A model generated the notes under the pieces. It saw nothing but the letters and a program-made list of their open reading frames with translations. It was not told where the DNA came from and did not search any database. Source: Marisediminitalea alba (lineage in GTDB: Bacteria > Pseudomonadota > Gammaproteobacteria > Enterobacterales > Alteromonadaceae). Taken from it: a stretch of 64,000 nt of DNA. The translations under genes and the position numbers were made by a program. The stretch is taken from positions 44,548-108,547 of the forward strand of contig NZ_PVNP01000047.1 in NCBI RefSeq assembly GCF_002993365.1, written 5' to 3'. Of this stretch, positions 26,913-34,897 are shown one piece after another; positions within the stretch are counted from its first letter, which is position 1, and each line of letters opens with the position of its first letter.

Positions 26913-28604
26913 ATGGTTAATAACACTTATGATGCCATCGTTGTTGGCTCCGGAATAAGCGGCGGTTGGGCCGCCAAAGAGCTCACCGAGAAAGGTCTGA
27001 AGGTATTAATGCTGGAGCGTGGCGAAAACGTTGAGCACGTAAAGGACTACACCAATACCCATAAAAACCTGTGGGATTACCCTCACCATGGTCGCCCAAG
27101 TCAGGAAGCACTGGCGTCTCAACCGGTGATGGCTCGCGGTAAGGGCTATCCTTTTAACGAAGTGACTATGGGCGCCTGGGCGGATCATAAAACTTCGCCT
27201 TACGTTGAAAAAGAGCCTTTCCAGTGGTTCCGCGCTTACCAGGTAGGTGGTCGTTCATTGTTATGGGGGCGTCAGTCCTACCGCCTTAACCCGGAGGACT
27301 TTGAAGCCAACGCCAAAGAAGGCGTAGCCATTGACTGGCCAATCCGTTACGACGACATTGCTCCCTGGTACAGCTACGTAGAAAAGTTTGCCGGTATCTC
27401 TGGTAACAAAGACGGTCTGGACGTTTTGCCCGACGGTGACTTCCTGCCCGCGTTTGAAATGAACGCCGTAGAGAAAGACCTGGCAGCGCGCCTGAAAAAG
27501 CAATACAAAGGCGAGCGTCATATGATCATGGGCCGTACTGCCCACATTACCGAGCATCGCCCGGAACAGGGCCGCGGTAAGTGCCAGAACCGGGATAAAT
27601 GCTGGACAGGTTGTCCCTGGGGCGGCTACTTCAGTACTCAGTCGGCTACCCTGCCGGCGGCACTGAAAACCGGTAACCTCACTCTGCGTCCAATGTCGAT
27701 CGTAAAAGAGCTCATCTACGACAAAGACAAAAAACGCGTCACCGGTGTAGAAATTATCGATGCGGAAACCAAAGAAACCATTGTTTATAAGAGCAAGATT
27801 GTTTTCCTGAATGCGTCGACACTTAACTCTGCGTGGGTTCTGATGAATTCCGCCCGTGACGTGTGGGACAACGGTCTGGGTTCAAGCTCTGGTGAGCTTG
27901 GCCACAACGTGATGGATCACCATTATATGTTAGGTGGCACCGCTGATATCCCGGGCCACCTCGACAAATATGTTTATGGTCGCCGTCCTACCGGTATTTA
28001 CATTCCTCGTTTCGCTAACTGGGGCAATGACAAGCGCGACTTCCTGCGCGGCTTTGGCTTCCAGGGTAACGCTGTACGTCAAAGCTTTAACCGTGACGCC
28101 GATGGCCTTGGCATTGGCGCAACACTGAAACAGACGCTGAGCGAGCCGGGTAAGTGGACGATGAGCACCGTGGGATTCGGCGAAATACTGCCGGATCACC
28201 GCAACAAGGTTAGCCTGAGTAAGACAGTCACTGATGCCTGGGGCCTGCCAGTACTGGAAATGGATGCCAAAATCCGTGATAACGAAATCAAAATGCGTAA
28301 AGCCATGAAAGAAGACATTGTAGAAATGTTTGATAGCATCGGTTTGGAAAACGCACAGGCGTGGGAAAGTACCTACCATATGGGTAAAGGGATCCATGAA
28401 ATGGGTACCGCTCGTATGGGCCGGGATCCAAAAACCTCAGTACTGAATAAACACAATCAGGTATGGGACGCACCGAACGTGTTCGTCACCGATGGTGCCT
28501 GTATGACATCATCATCCTGCGTCAACCCGTCGCTGACTTACATGGCGTTAACCGCCCGGGCAGCAGACTTTGCCGTTGAAGAATTAAAACGGGGGAACCT
28601 GTAA
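26913..28604 (+). CDS. GMC-family FAD-dependent oxidoreductase (large subunit)
   Basis: A 563-aa flavoprotein with an N-terminal Rossmann motif VGSGISGGWAAKEL, the GMC block VGGRSLLWGRQSYR, a cysteine-rich patch GKCQNRDKCWTGCPWGG, and a C-terminal active-site region (HEMGTARMG, CVNPSLTYMAL). GMC enzymes oxidise alcohols or sugars. It is translationally coupled (TAATG) to a Tat-signal small subunit, so the pair probably forms a periplasmic sugar/polyol dehydrogenase, with the large subunit exported by hitch-hiking since it lacks a signal peptide. Substrate and electron acceptor are not identifiable. Confidence 0.9.
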   Translation: MVNNTYDAIVVGSGISGGWAAKELTEKGLKVLMLERGENVEHVKDYTNTHKNLWDYPHHGRPSQEALASQPVMARGKGYPFNEVTMGAWADHKTSPYVEKEPFQWFRAYQVGGRSLLWGRQSYRLNPEDFEANAKEGVAIDWPIRYDDIAPWYSYVEKFAGISGNKDGLDVLPDGDFLPAFEMNAVEKDLAARLKKQYKGERHMIMGRTAHITEHRPEQGRGKCQNRDKCWTGCPWGGYFSTQSATLPAALKTGNLTLRPMSIVKELIYDKDKKRVTGVEIIDAETKETIVYKSKIVFLNASTLNSAWVLMNSARDVWDNGLGSSSGELGHNVMDHHYMLGGTADIPGHLDKYVYGRRPTGIYIPRFANWGNDKRDFLRGFGFQGNAVRQSFNRDADGLGIGATLKQTLSEPGKWTMSTVGFGEILPDHRNKVSLSKTVTDAWGLPVLEMDAKIRDNEIKMRKAMKEDIVEMFDSIGLENAQAWESTYHMGKGIHEMGTARMGRDPKTSVLNKHNQVWDAPNVFVTDGACMTSSSCVNPSLTYMALTARAADFAVEELKRGNL

Positions 28605-29227
28605 TGGCAAACTCATCATCAACCATGGACCGCCGCACGCTGTTAAAGCTGATTGCCGCCTCAACCGGCGCCGGCCTGATTAATGCTCCGGCACTGGCAG
28701 TCTGGGAAGAACAACCCGACCTGCTACCGGTAAGCAAAGCTGGCTTTGATGACGCCACGGTGGCGCTCATTACCGAGCTGTGTGAAGTGGTTATTCCGCG
28801 CACCGACACCCCCGGAGCTAAAGACGCCGGCGTACCGCCATTTTTCATTGGCATGGTGCGCGAGTGCTACGACGAGCAGCAACAAAAACTGTTTGAAGCA
28901 GGCTTTGCCGACATTGAATCACGCAGTAAAACGCTATACGGCAAACCCTTTGCGACCCTGACAGCAGTGCAAAAGTCCGATTTGATCACGGCCATTGATG
29001 TTGAAGCCATGGCGTTTAACAAAGGCGAAGAAACTCAATGGGGTGGCGCTGGTTTTACAGAGCAGCCACACTACTTCACGCTGATGAAACAACTGGTTAT
29101 TTTTGGCTTCTTCTCATCCAAAGTGGGCGGTACCCAGGTACTGCGCCACTCAGATGTGCCCGGCGGCTATTACGACATTCCTTATAACGAAGGCGATAAA
29201 GCCTGGACAACACCCTGGCCCTGGTAA
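28604..29227 (+). CDS. Gluconate 2-dehydrogenase subunit 3-family protein, Tat signal
   Basis: A 207-aa small subunit. The N-terminus has a twin-arginine signal (MDRRTLLKLIAASTGAGLI). The body (TELCEVVIPRTDTPGAKDAG, VPPFFIGMV, GFFSSKVGG) matches the gluconate 2-dehydrogenase subunit 3 family, which accompanies GMC flavoproteins. Its ATG overlaps the GMC stop by one base. It probably escorts the GMC subunit through the Tat system and helps electron transfer. Confidence 0.88.
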   Translation: MANSSSTMDRRTLLKLIAASTGAGLINAPALAVWEEQPDLLPVSKAGFDDATVALITELCEVVIPRTDTPGAKDAGVPPFFIGMVRECYDEQQQKLFEAGFADIESRSKTLYGKPFATLTAVQKSDLITAIDVEAMAFNKGEETQWGGAGFTEQPHYFTLMKQLVIFGFFSSKVGGTQVLRHSDVPGGYYDIPYNEGDKAWTTPWPW

Positions 29228-29233
29228 ACCACA

Positions 29234-30358
29234 ATGAAATTAAACAAGCTTATCAAACATCCGCTAACCAGAGCCGCCGTGCTGACTGCCGGTTTGCTTA
29301 ATGCGAATGTCACCATGGCAGAAACCGCCGTCGCAGACTGTGTGTTACGCGATACGGCATTTAGCGTGCAACTGCCTGCTTATGATGTAATGACCCGCCC
29401 GGAAGCGCGGGCTATTGCCGAAAAATACTACCCGGGACTGTTTGAAACTCTGCCAGCCTGGTTACTCAGCGAAAAGATGCCTTCTTTTGCCACCATACTG
29501 ACACTGGAGCAACTTATCGCCAGAGCCGATCCGGCTAAGCCGCGCCTGGCTGAACTGGATGCCGAGCTTCGCGCGTTACCGGTAACCGAAGCCGTTAAAG
29601 CTGCTCGTTGTGCTCGTTTTGATGCCGAGCCGCAGTATTTCAGCGTTGATGATGCCCCGGTTCAGGTACTGGTTTACCAAAAGATCAACGGCTACGACCA
29701 CGGTCGTTCCGTGACTGCCGCTACCGAAGCGCTCACGCGTATGTCAAAAGAAATGGGCTATGGCGTTACCGTTACCGCTAACGGCGGCGCGTTCAATGCG
29801 AAAAACCTGTCTCAGTTTGATGTGGTGGTATGGAACAACGTGAGCGGTGACACGCTTACCTTGTCGCAACGTGCTGCATTCGAAGACTATATGAATAACG
29901 GTGGCGGTTTCCTTGGCGTTCATGCCTCAGGCGGCGACTCCATTTATTTCTGGGACTGGTATCGCGATGCCCTGCTTGGTGTACAGTTTATTGGCCACCC
30001 TATGGATCCGCAGTTCCAGTTAGCCGAACTCACCACCCACGAGAATTCGGCGCATATTGCTGAGTCACTGCCAGACACCTGGTCAATTAAAGACGAGTGG
30101 TACTCGTTTGCGGCTGAGCCCGATTTAGAGGGTGTTGAATACGTGATAACCATCGATGAAGACAGCTATGCACCGGGCGATCTGGCCATGGGCGGCGTTC
30201 ATCCTATCGCCTGGAAACATTGCGTAAATGAAGGCCGCGCGATGTATACCGGGATTGGTCACCGCGAAGAAATGTATGACGTGCCGGAAAATATCACCCT
30301 GATCAAAGATGCCCTGAAATGGACATCCGGTCACGGCGCTAAAGTTTGTGCTGAATAA
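29234..30358 (+). CDS. Secreted ThuA-domain protein
   Basis: A 374-aa protein with a signal peptide (about residues 1-29). The C-terminal part is a ThuA (trehalose-utilisation, glutamine-amidotransferase-like) domain: VLVYQKINGYDHGRSV, WNNVSGDTL, FEDYMNNGGGFLGVHASGGD and MGGVHPIAWKH. The first 120 residues contain repeated cysteines (C36, C127-type) and a PLASSEK-like helical section of unknown role. It starts six bases after the small dehydrogenase subunit and ends the three-gene operon before a terminator. ThuA proteins often accompany GMC sugar dehydrogenases; biochemical role is not settled. Confidence 0.85.
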   Translation: MKLNKLIKHPLTRAAVLTAGLLNANVTMAETAVADCVLRDTAFSVQLPAYDVMTRPEARAIAEKYYPGLFETLPAWLLSEKMPSFATILTLEQLIARADPAKPRLAELDAELRALPVTEAVKAARCARFDAEPQYFSVDDAPVQVLVYQKINGYDHGRSVTAATEALTRMSKEMGYGVTVTANGGAFNAKNLSQFDVVVWNNVSGDTLTLSQRAAFEDYMNNGGGFLGVHASGGDSIYFWDWYRDALLGVQFIGHPMDPQFQLAELTTHENSAHIAESLPDTWSIKDEWYSFAAEPDLEGVEYVITIDEDSYAPGDLAMGGVHPIAWKHCVNEGRAMYTGIGHREEMYDVPENITLIKDALKWTSGHGAKVCAE

Positions 30359-30409
30359 GGGTGTTCTAACTAAAAAGCAGTGCTGAGAAAGCCTGCTTTT
30401 ATCCGCAAA

Positions 30410-30433
30410 AAAGGCTCCTGTACGGGAGCCTTT
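30410..30433. terminator. Bidirectional terminator after GMC operon
   Basis: AAAGGCTCC-TGTAC-GGGAGCCTTT is a perfect stem with A residues before and T residues after, so it can serve the GMC operon and the leftward small gene. Confidence 0.8.
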
Positions 30434-30446
30434 ATGCCTTCAAGCA

Positions 30447-30584
30447 TTATCCATGCTGTTCGTCGAGTAGTTCAGACTTTTTCTTAATCTTACAATTGAA
30501 GATTTTCTGGGTATTCTTCCGGCCTAAATACCAGGCAACAGTGTATGGATGTGAGCGCTTGAAGAATCGTTTAAAAGCTTTCAT
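30447..30584 (-). CDS. 45-aa highly basic small protein
   Basis: An unrecognised short gene. Translation begins MKAFKRFFKRSHPY, continues through TVAWYLGRKNTQK and a lysine-rich CKIKKKSE, and ends LLDEQHG. The ribosome site GGAGG seven bases before the ATG is among the best in the window, and a terminator lies directly downstream, so it looks like a real gene. No signal peptide or membrane segment is seen. The basic character suggests nucleic-acid or membrane-surface binding; this is speculative. Confidence 0.6.
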   Translation of the reverse strand: MKAFKRFFKRSHPYTVAWYLGRKNTQKIFNCKIKKKSELLDEQHG

Positions 30585-30895
30585 ATGACATCCTCCATTT
30601 TATGTTGCCCTATTAACTATATGACAATACTGTAATAATTGCCAGTACAATTTTAAAATCGTATACTATTTTGTTTTTGCGTCGATTTTAGAGCTCTTCT
30701 TCAGCACGCCTAAATAAAACTTATGCAATTGAAAAATAAACATTTATATCGAATCACTTCGGGCCATATTCCAAACGTCTGACGAGGCGGCTTCTCAATC
30801 TTTTTTTACGGCTAATAATCCGGATACAAAAAATCCGCAGGCTGGAACAGCACTGCGGATTGCTTTAATTAATCACGGGTTTCCCCGTAGGCTGA
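30585..30895. other. Intergenic region with one terminator
   Basis: This 311-bp AT-rich stretch carries no open frame I can support. It contains the presumed promoter of the 45-aa gene and the terminator at 30832-30861. Confidence 0.5.
30832..30861 (-). terminator. Terminator belonging to the decayed leftward gene
   Basis: AATCCGCAG/CTGCGGATT perfect 9-bp stem followed leftward by a T run. It is about 35 bp past the stop codon of the relic gene at 30896. Confidence 0.8.
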
Positions 30896-31166
30896 TTAAT
30901 CGATATATTCGATACGGAAGTTGTTGTTACCCTCGGTATCGTTTACCGACGCAATATCCATTACCACTTTATACGGGCGGCTTAAATTAAGCACACCGGT
31001 GAAATCGTGTCATCGGCGGTGATTTCTGTTTCTGGTACTGAATTACCAATAGTGAAACGGCCTGAATCGATTTGCAGGCCATCGCCAACAACTATCACGG
31101 TGACGCCGGAAATATGCAGGCTGTGGTTAAGACTCGCCTTGTCTGCAGGGCTAAATCTAAGAATCT
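30896..31166 (-). pseudogene. 3' relic of a larger gene, frameshifted
   Basis: Two leftward frames join into one plausible protein tail. The first runs LRFSPADKASLNHSLHISG...RFTIGNSVPETEITADD, then the frame is lost near 31005-31010. A shift of one base continues DFTGVLNLSRPYKVVMDIAS...NNNFRIEYID before a stop at 30896. There is an in-frame stop just upstream (31164) and no start codon or ribosome site. The stretch reads like the C-terminal beta-rich end of a secreted carbohydrate-active protein, but I cannot name the family. A matching terminator is still present downstream. Confidence 0.6.
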
Positions 31167-31371
31167 AAAAATTAGTTTCATTTCTTACCGCTAAGCACTG
31201 AATAAAGAATGGTTACATTCACTTCTCCAGCGTAAAGGCGCCTTACAGGCCTCTTGCTTCAAATCCACACACTGACATATGAAAAGATAAAAAATAGGGA
31301 GTAACGGTCAGATTCTTGCTGCTGGATAAATTTGCTAATCGCAGCTAAATATGTGCCTGTCCAACCTCTGG

Positions 31372-31692
31372 CTACTCGATACCAATGATTCTCGCATCCA
31401 CAATCATCACCGCGTTCGGTCCGATTGCACCACTATTGCCGCGCTTTCCCCAGGCCAGCTCCGGGGGAATGACAAACTCATAACGAGCGCCCACGTGCAT
31501 TAGCTGAAAGCCTTCCTGTAAACCTTCGATGGCTTCACTTACCGTATACTCCTCAGGCAGCCCTTTTTTGTAGGTATCATCGATAACACTGCCGTCGCCA
31601 AGCTTGATCCGTTGATGCACCTTAACCCGGTCCTGCATCAAAGGCTGGGCGCCATCAGCGTCTTCAATAATGCGATACAGCAGGCCCGAAGG
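31372..31692 (-). pseudogene. 5'-truncated FKBP-type peptidyl-prolyl isomerase
   Basis: The C-terminal FKBP domain is recognisable (SGLLYRIIEDADGAQP, VKVHQRIKLGDGSVIDDTY, GFQLMHVGARYEFVIPPELAWG, AVMIVDARIIGIE), but the coding similarity stops at about 31690. A signal peptide and the N-terminal dimerisation region usual for FkpA-type proteins are missing. The remaining start is a TTG without a ribosome site. At the same point the opposite strand begins the 3' tail of a GH51 gene, so both genes appear to have been cut by one deletion. Confidence 0.75.
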
Positions 31693-31884
31693 AAGGCAGA
31701 GGTGACACTGGATTTTGACAACGGTGATTATTCCTCTCTGGTTGGTCAGATCCTTACTGCAGATGCCATTACTGCCAAAAATACCTTTGACGCCAAGGAG
31801 GTTGTAAAACCTGCGTCATTCAGCAGTGATCTCGACGAACTGGTATTGCCAGCCAAGTCGATTGTTGTTGCAGAGCTGAAATAA
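31693..31884 (+). pseudogene. 3' fragment of GH51 alpha-L-arabinofuranosidase
   Basis: About 63 codons starting KAEVTLDFDNGDYSS and continuing GQILTADAITAKNTFD, then LVLPAKSIVVAELK before the stop. This pattern (LTADAIxAxNTFD ... LPAKSIVVxEL) is the usual C-terminal end of GH51 arabinofuranosidases. The catalytic domain (about 430 residues) is absent. Its terminator (31906-31932) is retained. Upstream sequence switches at about 31690 to the FKBP gene on the other strand. Confidence 0.75.
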
Positions 31885-31905
31885 GCGGCTTCGCAGAGGA
31901 TAAAA

Positions 31906-31932
31906 GCGCGGTCCTAAGTGGCCGCGTTTTTT
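31906..31932 (+). terminator. Terminator retained after GH51 fragment
   Basis: GCGCGG/CCGCG-type stem with an imperfect loop, followed by seven T residues. Confidence 0.65.
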
Positions 31933-32630
31933 TATTCACTCAGGCCCAGTTCACAGGCACTTAAGTGGTCGGTCAGATGGGGCTTACCCTTCACATAAAA
32001 GTGGCGGAAAACGTTGAAGTAATGCGCCAGCGTTTGAGCTGCACTCGCTTCCCCGGCCAGTTTTAATACTTCCACGCCAACTTCTGCGGTACATAACTGA
32101 TGAGCATGAGCGGCCTCGCGTAATTTATACTCAGAGTTGACTTGCGGCTTTATCCCCAACACTGGCAGGTGCTGAAGGTACTCACTTTTACGAAACATTT
32201 TTCGCGCCTCACGCCAGGTCCCATCAAGCATAATAAACAAGGGCACTTTACCGTTATCCGCTACAGCGTGAGTGCGTCGCTCAGGCTCAGCATATTCGTG
32301 GGGAAAGATGATAAACGGCTGATAGACCGGGTTGTTTAGCAACGCCAAAAACTCCGGGGATGGTTCGGTGCGATGCCAGGTAAAGGCGTGATTCACCTTT
32401 GCCACATCGGCAATCAGTCGCCCGGTATTAGTTGGTTTGTAGCATTCGCCTTTGTACATCAGGAACACAAAAGCACTGTTAGCCTGCGGCTCTGGCACAT
32501 ACTCACAAATACAATTGGCGGTTGGAAGCAAACAGTCGTCACAGCGTACGACCTTGCCCCCTCGGGCCAGAAACGGACGGGTTGAATGAACCAGCTCTCG
32601 CTGGCGCAGAGCTAAAACAGAATTATGCAA
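31932..32630 (-). CDS. tapT: DTW-domain tRNA-uridine aminocarboxypropyltransferase
   Basis: Installs acp3U on tRNA using S-adenosylmethionine. The 232-aa protein shows the metal-site cysteines CDDCLLPTANCIC, the block LMYKGECYKPTNTGRLIAD, and the diagnostic LDGTWREARKM containing the D-T-W motif, all in the order of the TapT (former YfiP) family. The predicted start is TTG at 32630 with no strong ribosome site, so the exact N-terminus is uncertain; conserved sequence begins by about residue 7. Confidence 0.88.
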   Translation of the reverse strand: MHNSVLALRQRELVHSTRPFLARGGKVVRCDDCLLPTANCICEYVPEPQANSAFVFLMYKGECYKPTNTGRLIADVAKVNHAFTWHRTEPSPEFLALLNNPVYQPFIIFPHEYAEPERRTHAVADNGKVPLFIMLDGTWREARKMFRKSEYLQHLPVLGIKPQVNSEYKLREAAHAHQLCTAEVGVEVLKLAGEASAAQTLAHYFNVFRHFYVKGKPHLTDHLSACELGLSE

Positions 32631-32747
32631 AGCATTGCCGGAATAAAACGAACAGGACTACATTGTATATGAGCCCTGCCCGACACTACCAGCACTGCTT
32701 GGTGGGTATTTTAGCAGCAGCTGCCAGCAGTAAGCATGGCTTACGGG

Positions 32748-34733
32748 TTAGGCCAGCGGGTAGCGGGTTTCCAGACTGTCGATATCCACCACATTACCGT
32801 TGCGGTTTACCTGCCGGTAAAGGCCCAGCTCAGCCGGTGGAACAAAACCCGCTGCCTGTTCAATATCGTTGAGGCGTGCCCCCTGAGCCACCAGGAATGT
32901 CAGATAAGTGTGCCTCAGCGCTGCCACTGAAAACTGATCCGGGTATGGCAGCCCGGCGTCATGGGCCACGTTTATGATCATCTGATCTAGCTGGCTGGCA
33001 TCCAGGCGGCTACTCAATACCGTAGCTTCAGGGTCGCTTTCTGACTCGCACAATAAGCCTACGCATTCATTGGTTAGGTCCAGAGTTCGGGCAAAATCAT
33101 CGTGAATTTTAAGCGCGCCCTTTTCCACCAACACATCCTGATAACGTACTTCCGGTAATTCCTCTGGTGCTACCCCGCTGAGCAACAGTGCGATAACCAG
33201 TTTGCCGTCACGATTAGCGGCTTTGTAGAGCCCCTGACAGTCTTTTTCACTCAGCAACCGGGCATTACTCGCCGGCGCCTCATGACCAAGTTGCATGGGT
33301 GCCTGCTGATGTCCTAACTGAGAGACCTTTTGTTGTTCAAGCGCCTGATGAGCAGCCATTTGCTGCTCCAGGGTCAGTCCCTGATTAGGCACCACGTTAT
33401 AACTGGTAAAGGTCGGCGCAGGAGCTTGCTGGCGATGAATCGAGCTAAACAGCTGCAATGCCAGCAAACCAAGAATAATCGCTACCACCAGCGCTATGGC
33501 AGAGTCCCGCCAGTAATGTGGCGCTATGGGGAAGTCCGGTTCAAAGGGGTGCTCCAGAATATTAATGGTGGGCTGCATAGGCTTTTGCACCTCTGCCTGT
33601 ACCAGTTGATCCCGCAGTGTCTGCGATTGTAGTTGTAACTGTTCCAGAGCGCCGTCGAGACGGGCGTATTCCTCGAGTTTCTGATTAAAGGCCTGGGCAT
33701 CAAGCGACAGTTGGTTAAGTTCGTTTTCCAACTGCTGTTGTTTCTGCTGGGAAGAAGTCACTGTTCGTTTGAGCTCTTCCAGATAGCGCTGCTGGCTTTC
33801 TGCTACCGTCTTATCATAGTTCCCCCTGAGTTCCTCCAGCTTACGCTTTTTGCCAACGATCTCAGGGTCCATATTCATGTAAGTGGGGGTAAAATTTTCG
33901 GCCAGTTCAGCCAGTTCGGCTTCCACTTCGGCAATTACGGCATAGAGGCTATCCATGCGTGCTTTATCATTAGGGTGAAACACCATTTCGCCGCTGGCAA
34001 TACTCTGGCGCACAGTGGCCAGCTCCGCCTCGGCTTCAGCCTGCATAGACTCGGCCTCATCCAGGGCCGCACCTTTGCTTTTAATTTTCGCCAGCACCCG
34101 GTTTTCATCACGCTCCAGCGAAACAATATTATTTTCTTCACCAAAGGCCTGCACGACTGCCCGTTGTGCATTAATCTTTTCTTCCAGCGCGAGGAGTTTT
34201 TCCTGTTCGACACTGATGGTTTCTTCGGTGTTAGCGATGGTTTCAGCCGACAGTTGTTCAAGGTACAGGCTTAACCATTGCTCGAGAACCGGTTTTAACA
34301 GGGTTTTATCTTCTCCGTTGGCATACAGGCTGATTATACGGCTGCTGGTATTGGCTTCAGTGCTCAGCATACCAGCCAGTTGCTCGGGGGAAAGAGACAG
34401 TGAATCATAGGCCAGTAAGCGGGCACTCAAATCATTAAACACACGATTACTGGTAAGGCGCTGGTTGTTGAGGGTGATTTGCTCAACCGGCACGGTGCTT
34501 TGCTCGGTGTTATGCTGCTGAGCATAACTAAAATGGACGATGGCCTGACTCTGATAAATTTCTGGCCGAGACCAAATCCACGCCAGCGCGGCAGCAAATA
34601 CCACCAGAAAGGTTAAGCTTAACACTAACCACTTTTGCTTTTGCAGCTTTTTGGCTTCTTCCTCTGAACGCATATCTGCGTTACCTGTGACAAATTGTGA
34701 TGGCGTCACTTCGACTTTGCCATTAAATGCCAT
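32748..34733 (-). CDS. Wzz/GumC-like chain-length protein fused to a degenerate tyrosine-recombinase domain
   Basis: A 661-aa protein. Residues 35-54 and 411-431 are membrane helices enclosing a periplasmic part: an N-terminal Wzz-like section (SRPEIYQSQAIVHFSYAQ) and a long coiled coil (about 160-385) before a proline-rich segment (FEPDFPIAPHYWRDS) and TM2, as in polysaccharide co-polymerases. After a Gln-rich linker (about 435-490), residues 495-645 resemble a tyrosine-recombinase catalytic domain: LLLSGVAPEELPEVRYQDV, FSVAALRHTYLTFLVAQGA and ELGLYRQVN. Arg II (R607) and the Tyr (Y639) are kept. Arg I is Ala522, the first His is Ala604 and the second is Phe630, so catalysis is unlikely. No other exopolysaccharide gene is adjacent. 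The Wzz part is confident; the recombinase-fold call is by eye. Confidence 0.75.
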   Translation of the reverse strand: MAFNGKVEVTPSQFVTGNADMRSEEEAKKLQKQKWLVLSLTFLVVFAAALAWIWSRPEIYQSQAIVHFSYAQQHNTEQSTVPVEQITLNNQRLTSNRVFNDLSARLLAYDSLSLSPEQLAGMLSTEANTSSRIISLYANGEDKTLLKPVLEQWLSLYLEQLSAETIANTEETISVEQEKLLALEEKINAQRAVVQAFGEENNIVSLERDENRVLAKIKSKGAALDEAESMQAEAEAELATVRQSIASGEMVFHPNDKARMDSLYAVIAEVEAELAELAENFTPTYMNMDPEIVGKKRKLEELRGNYDKTVAESQQRYLEELKRTVTSSQQKQQQLENELNQLSLDAQAFNQKLEEYARLDGALEQLQLQSQTLRDQLVQAEVQKPMQPTINILEHPFEPDFPIAPHYWRDSAIALVVAIILGLLALQLFSSIHRQQAPAPTFTSYNVVPNQGLTLEQQMAAHQALEQQKVSQLGHQQAPMQLGHEAPASNARLLSEKDCQGLYKAANRDGKLVIALLLSGVAPEELPEVRYQDVLVEKGALKIHDDFARTLDLTNECVGLLCESESDPEATVLSSRLDASQLDQMIINVAHDAGLPYPDQFSVAALRHTYLTFLVAQGARLNDIEQAAGFVPPAELGLYRQVNRNGNVVDIDSLETRYPLA

Positions 34734-34897
34734 GTGTTATTTCCATATTCCAACGCGCGCCCCGGTTTTTGCAGACCGGCGCTAATTACTTACCTGGCGG
34801 TTAGATTATCAGCTAATGTATGGCTGTGCGACCACTATTGGGTGTTATCCATGTTCCCCGATAGGTTTTCACCCGCAGTGTTAATCCGCCTAAATAG

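Noticed and set aside
33711..34274. A 187-codon plus-strand frame inside the Wzz-like gene
   Set aside because: It is antisense to a strongly coding region with clear coiled-coil and helix features and has no protein-like motif.
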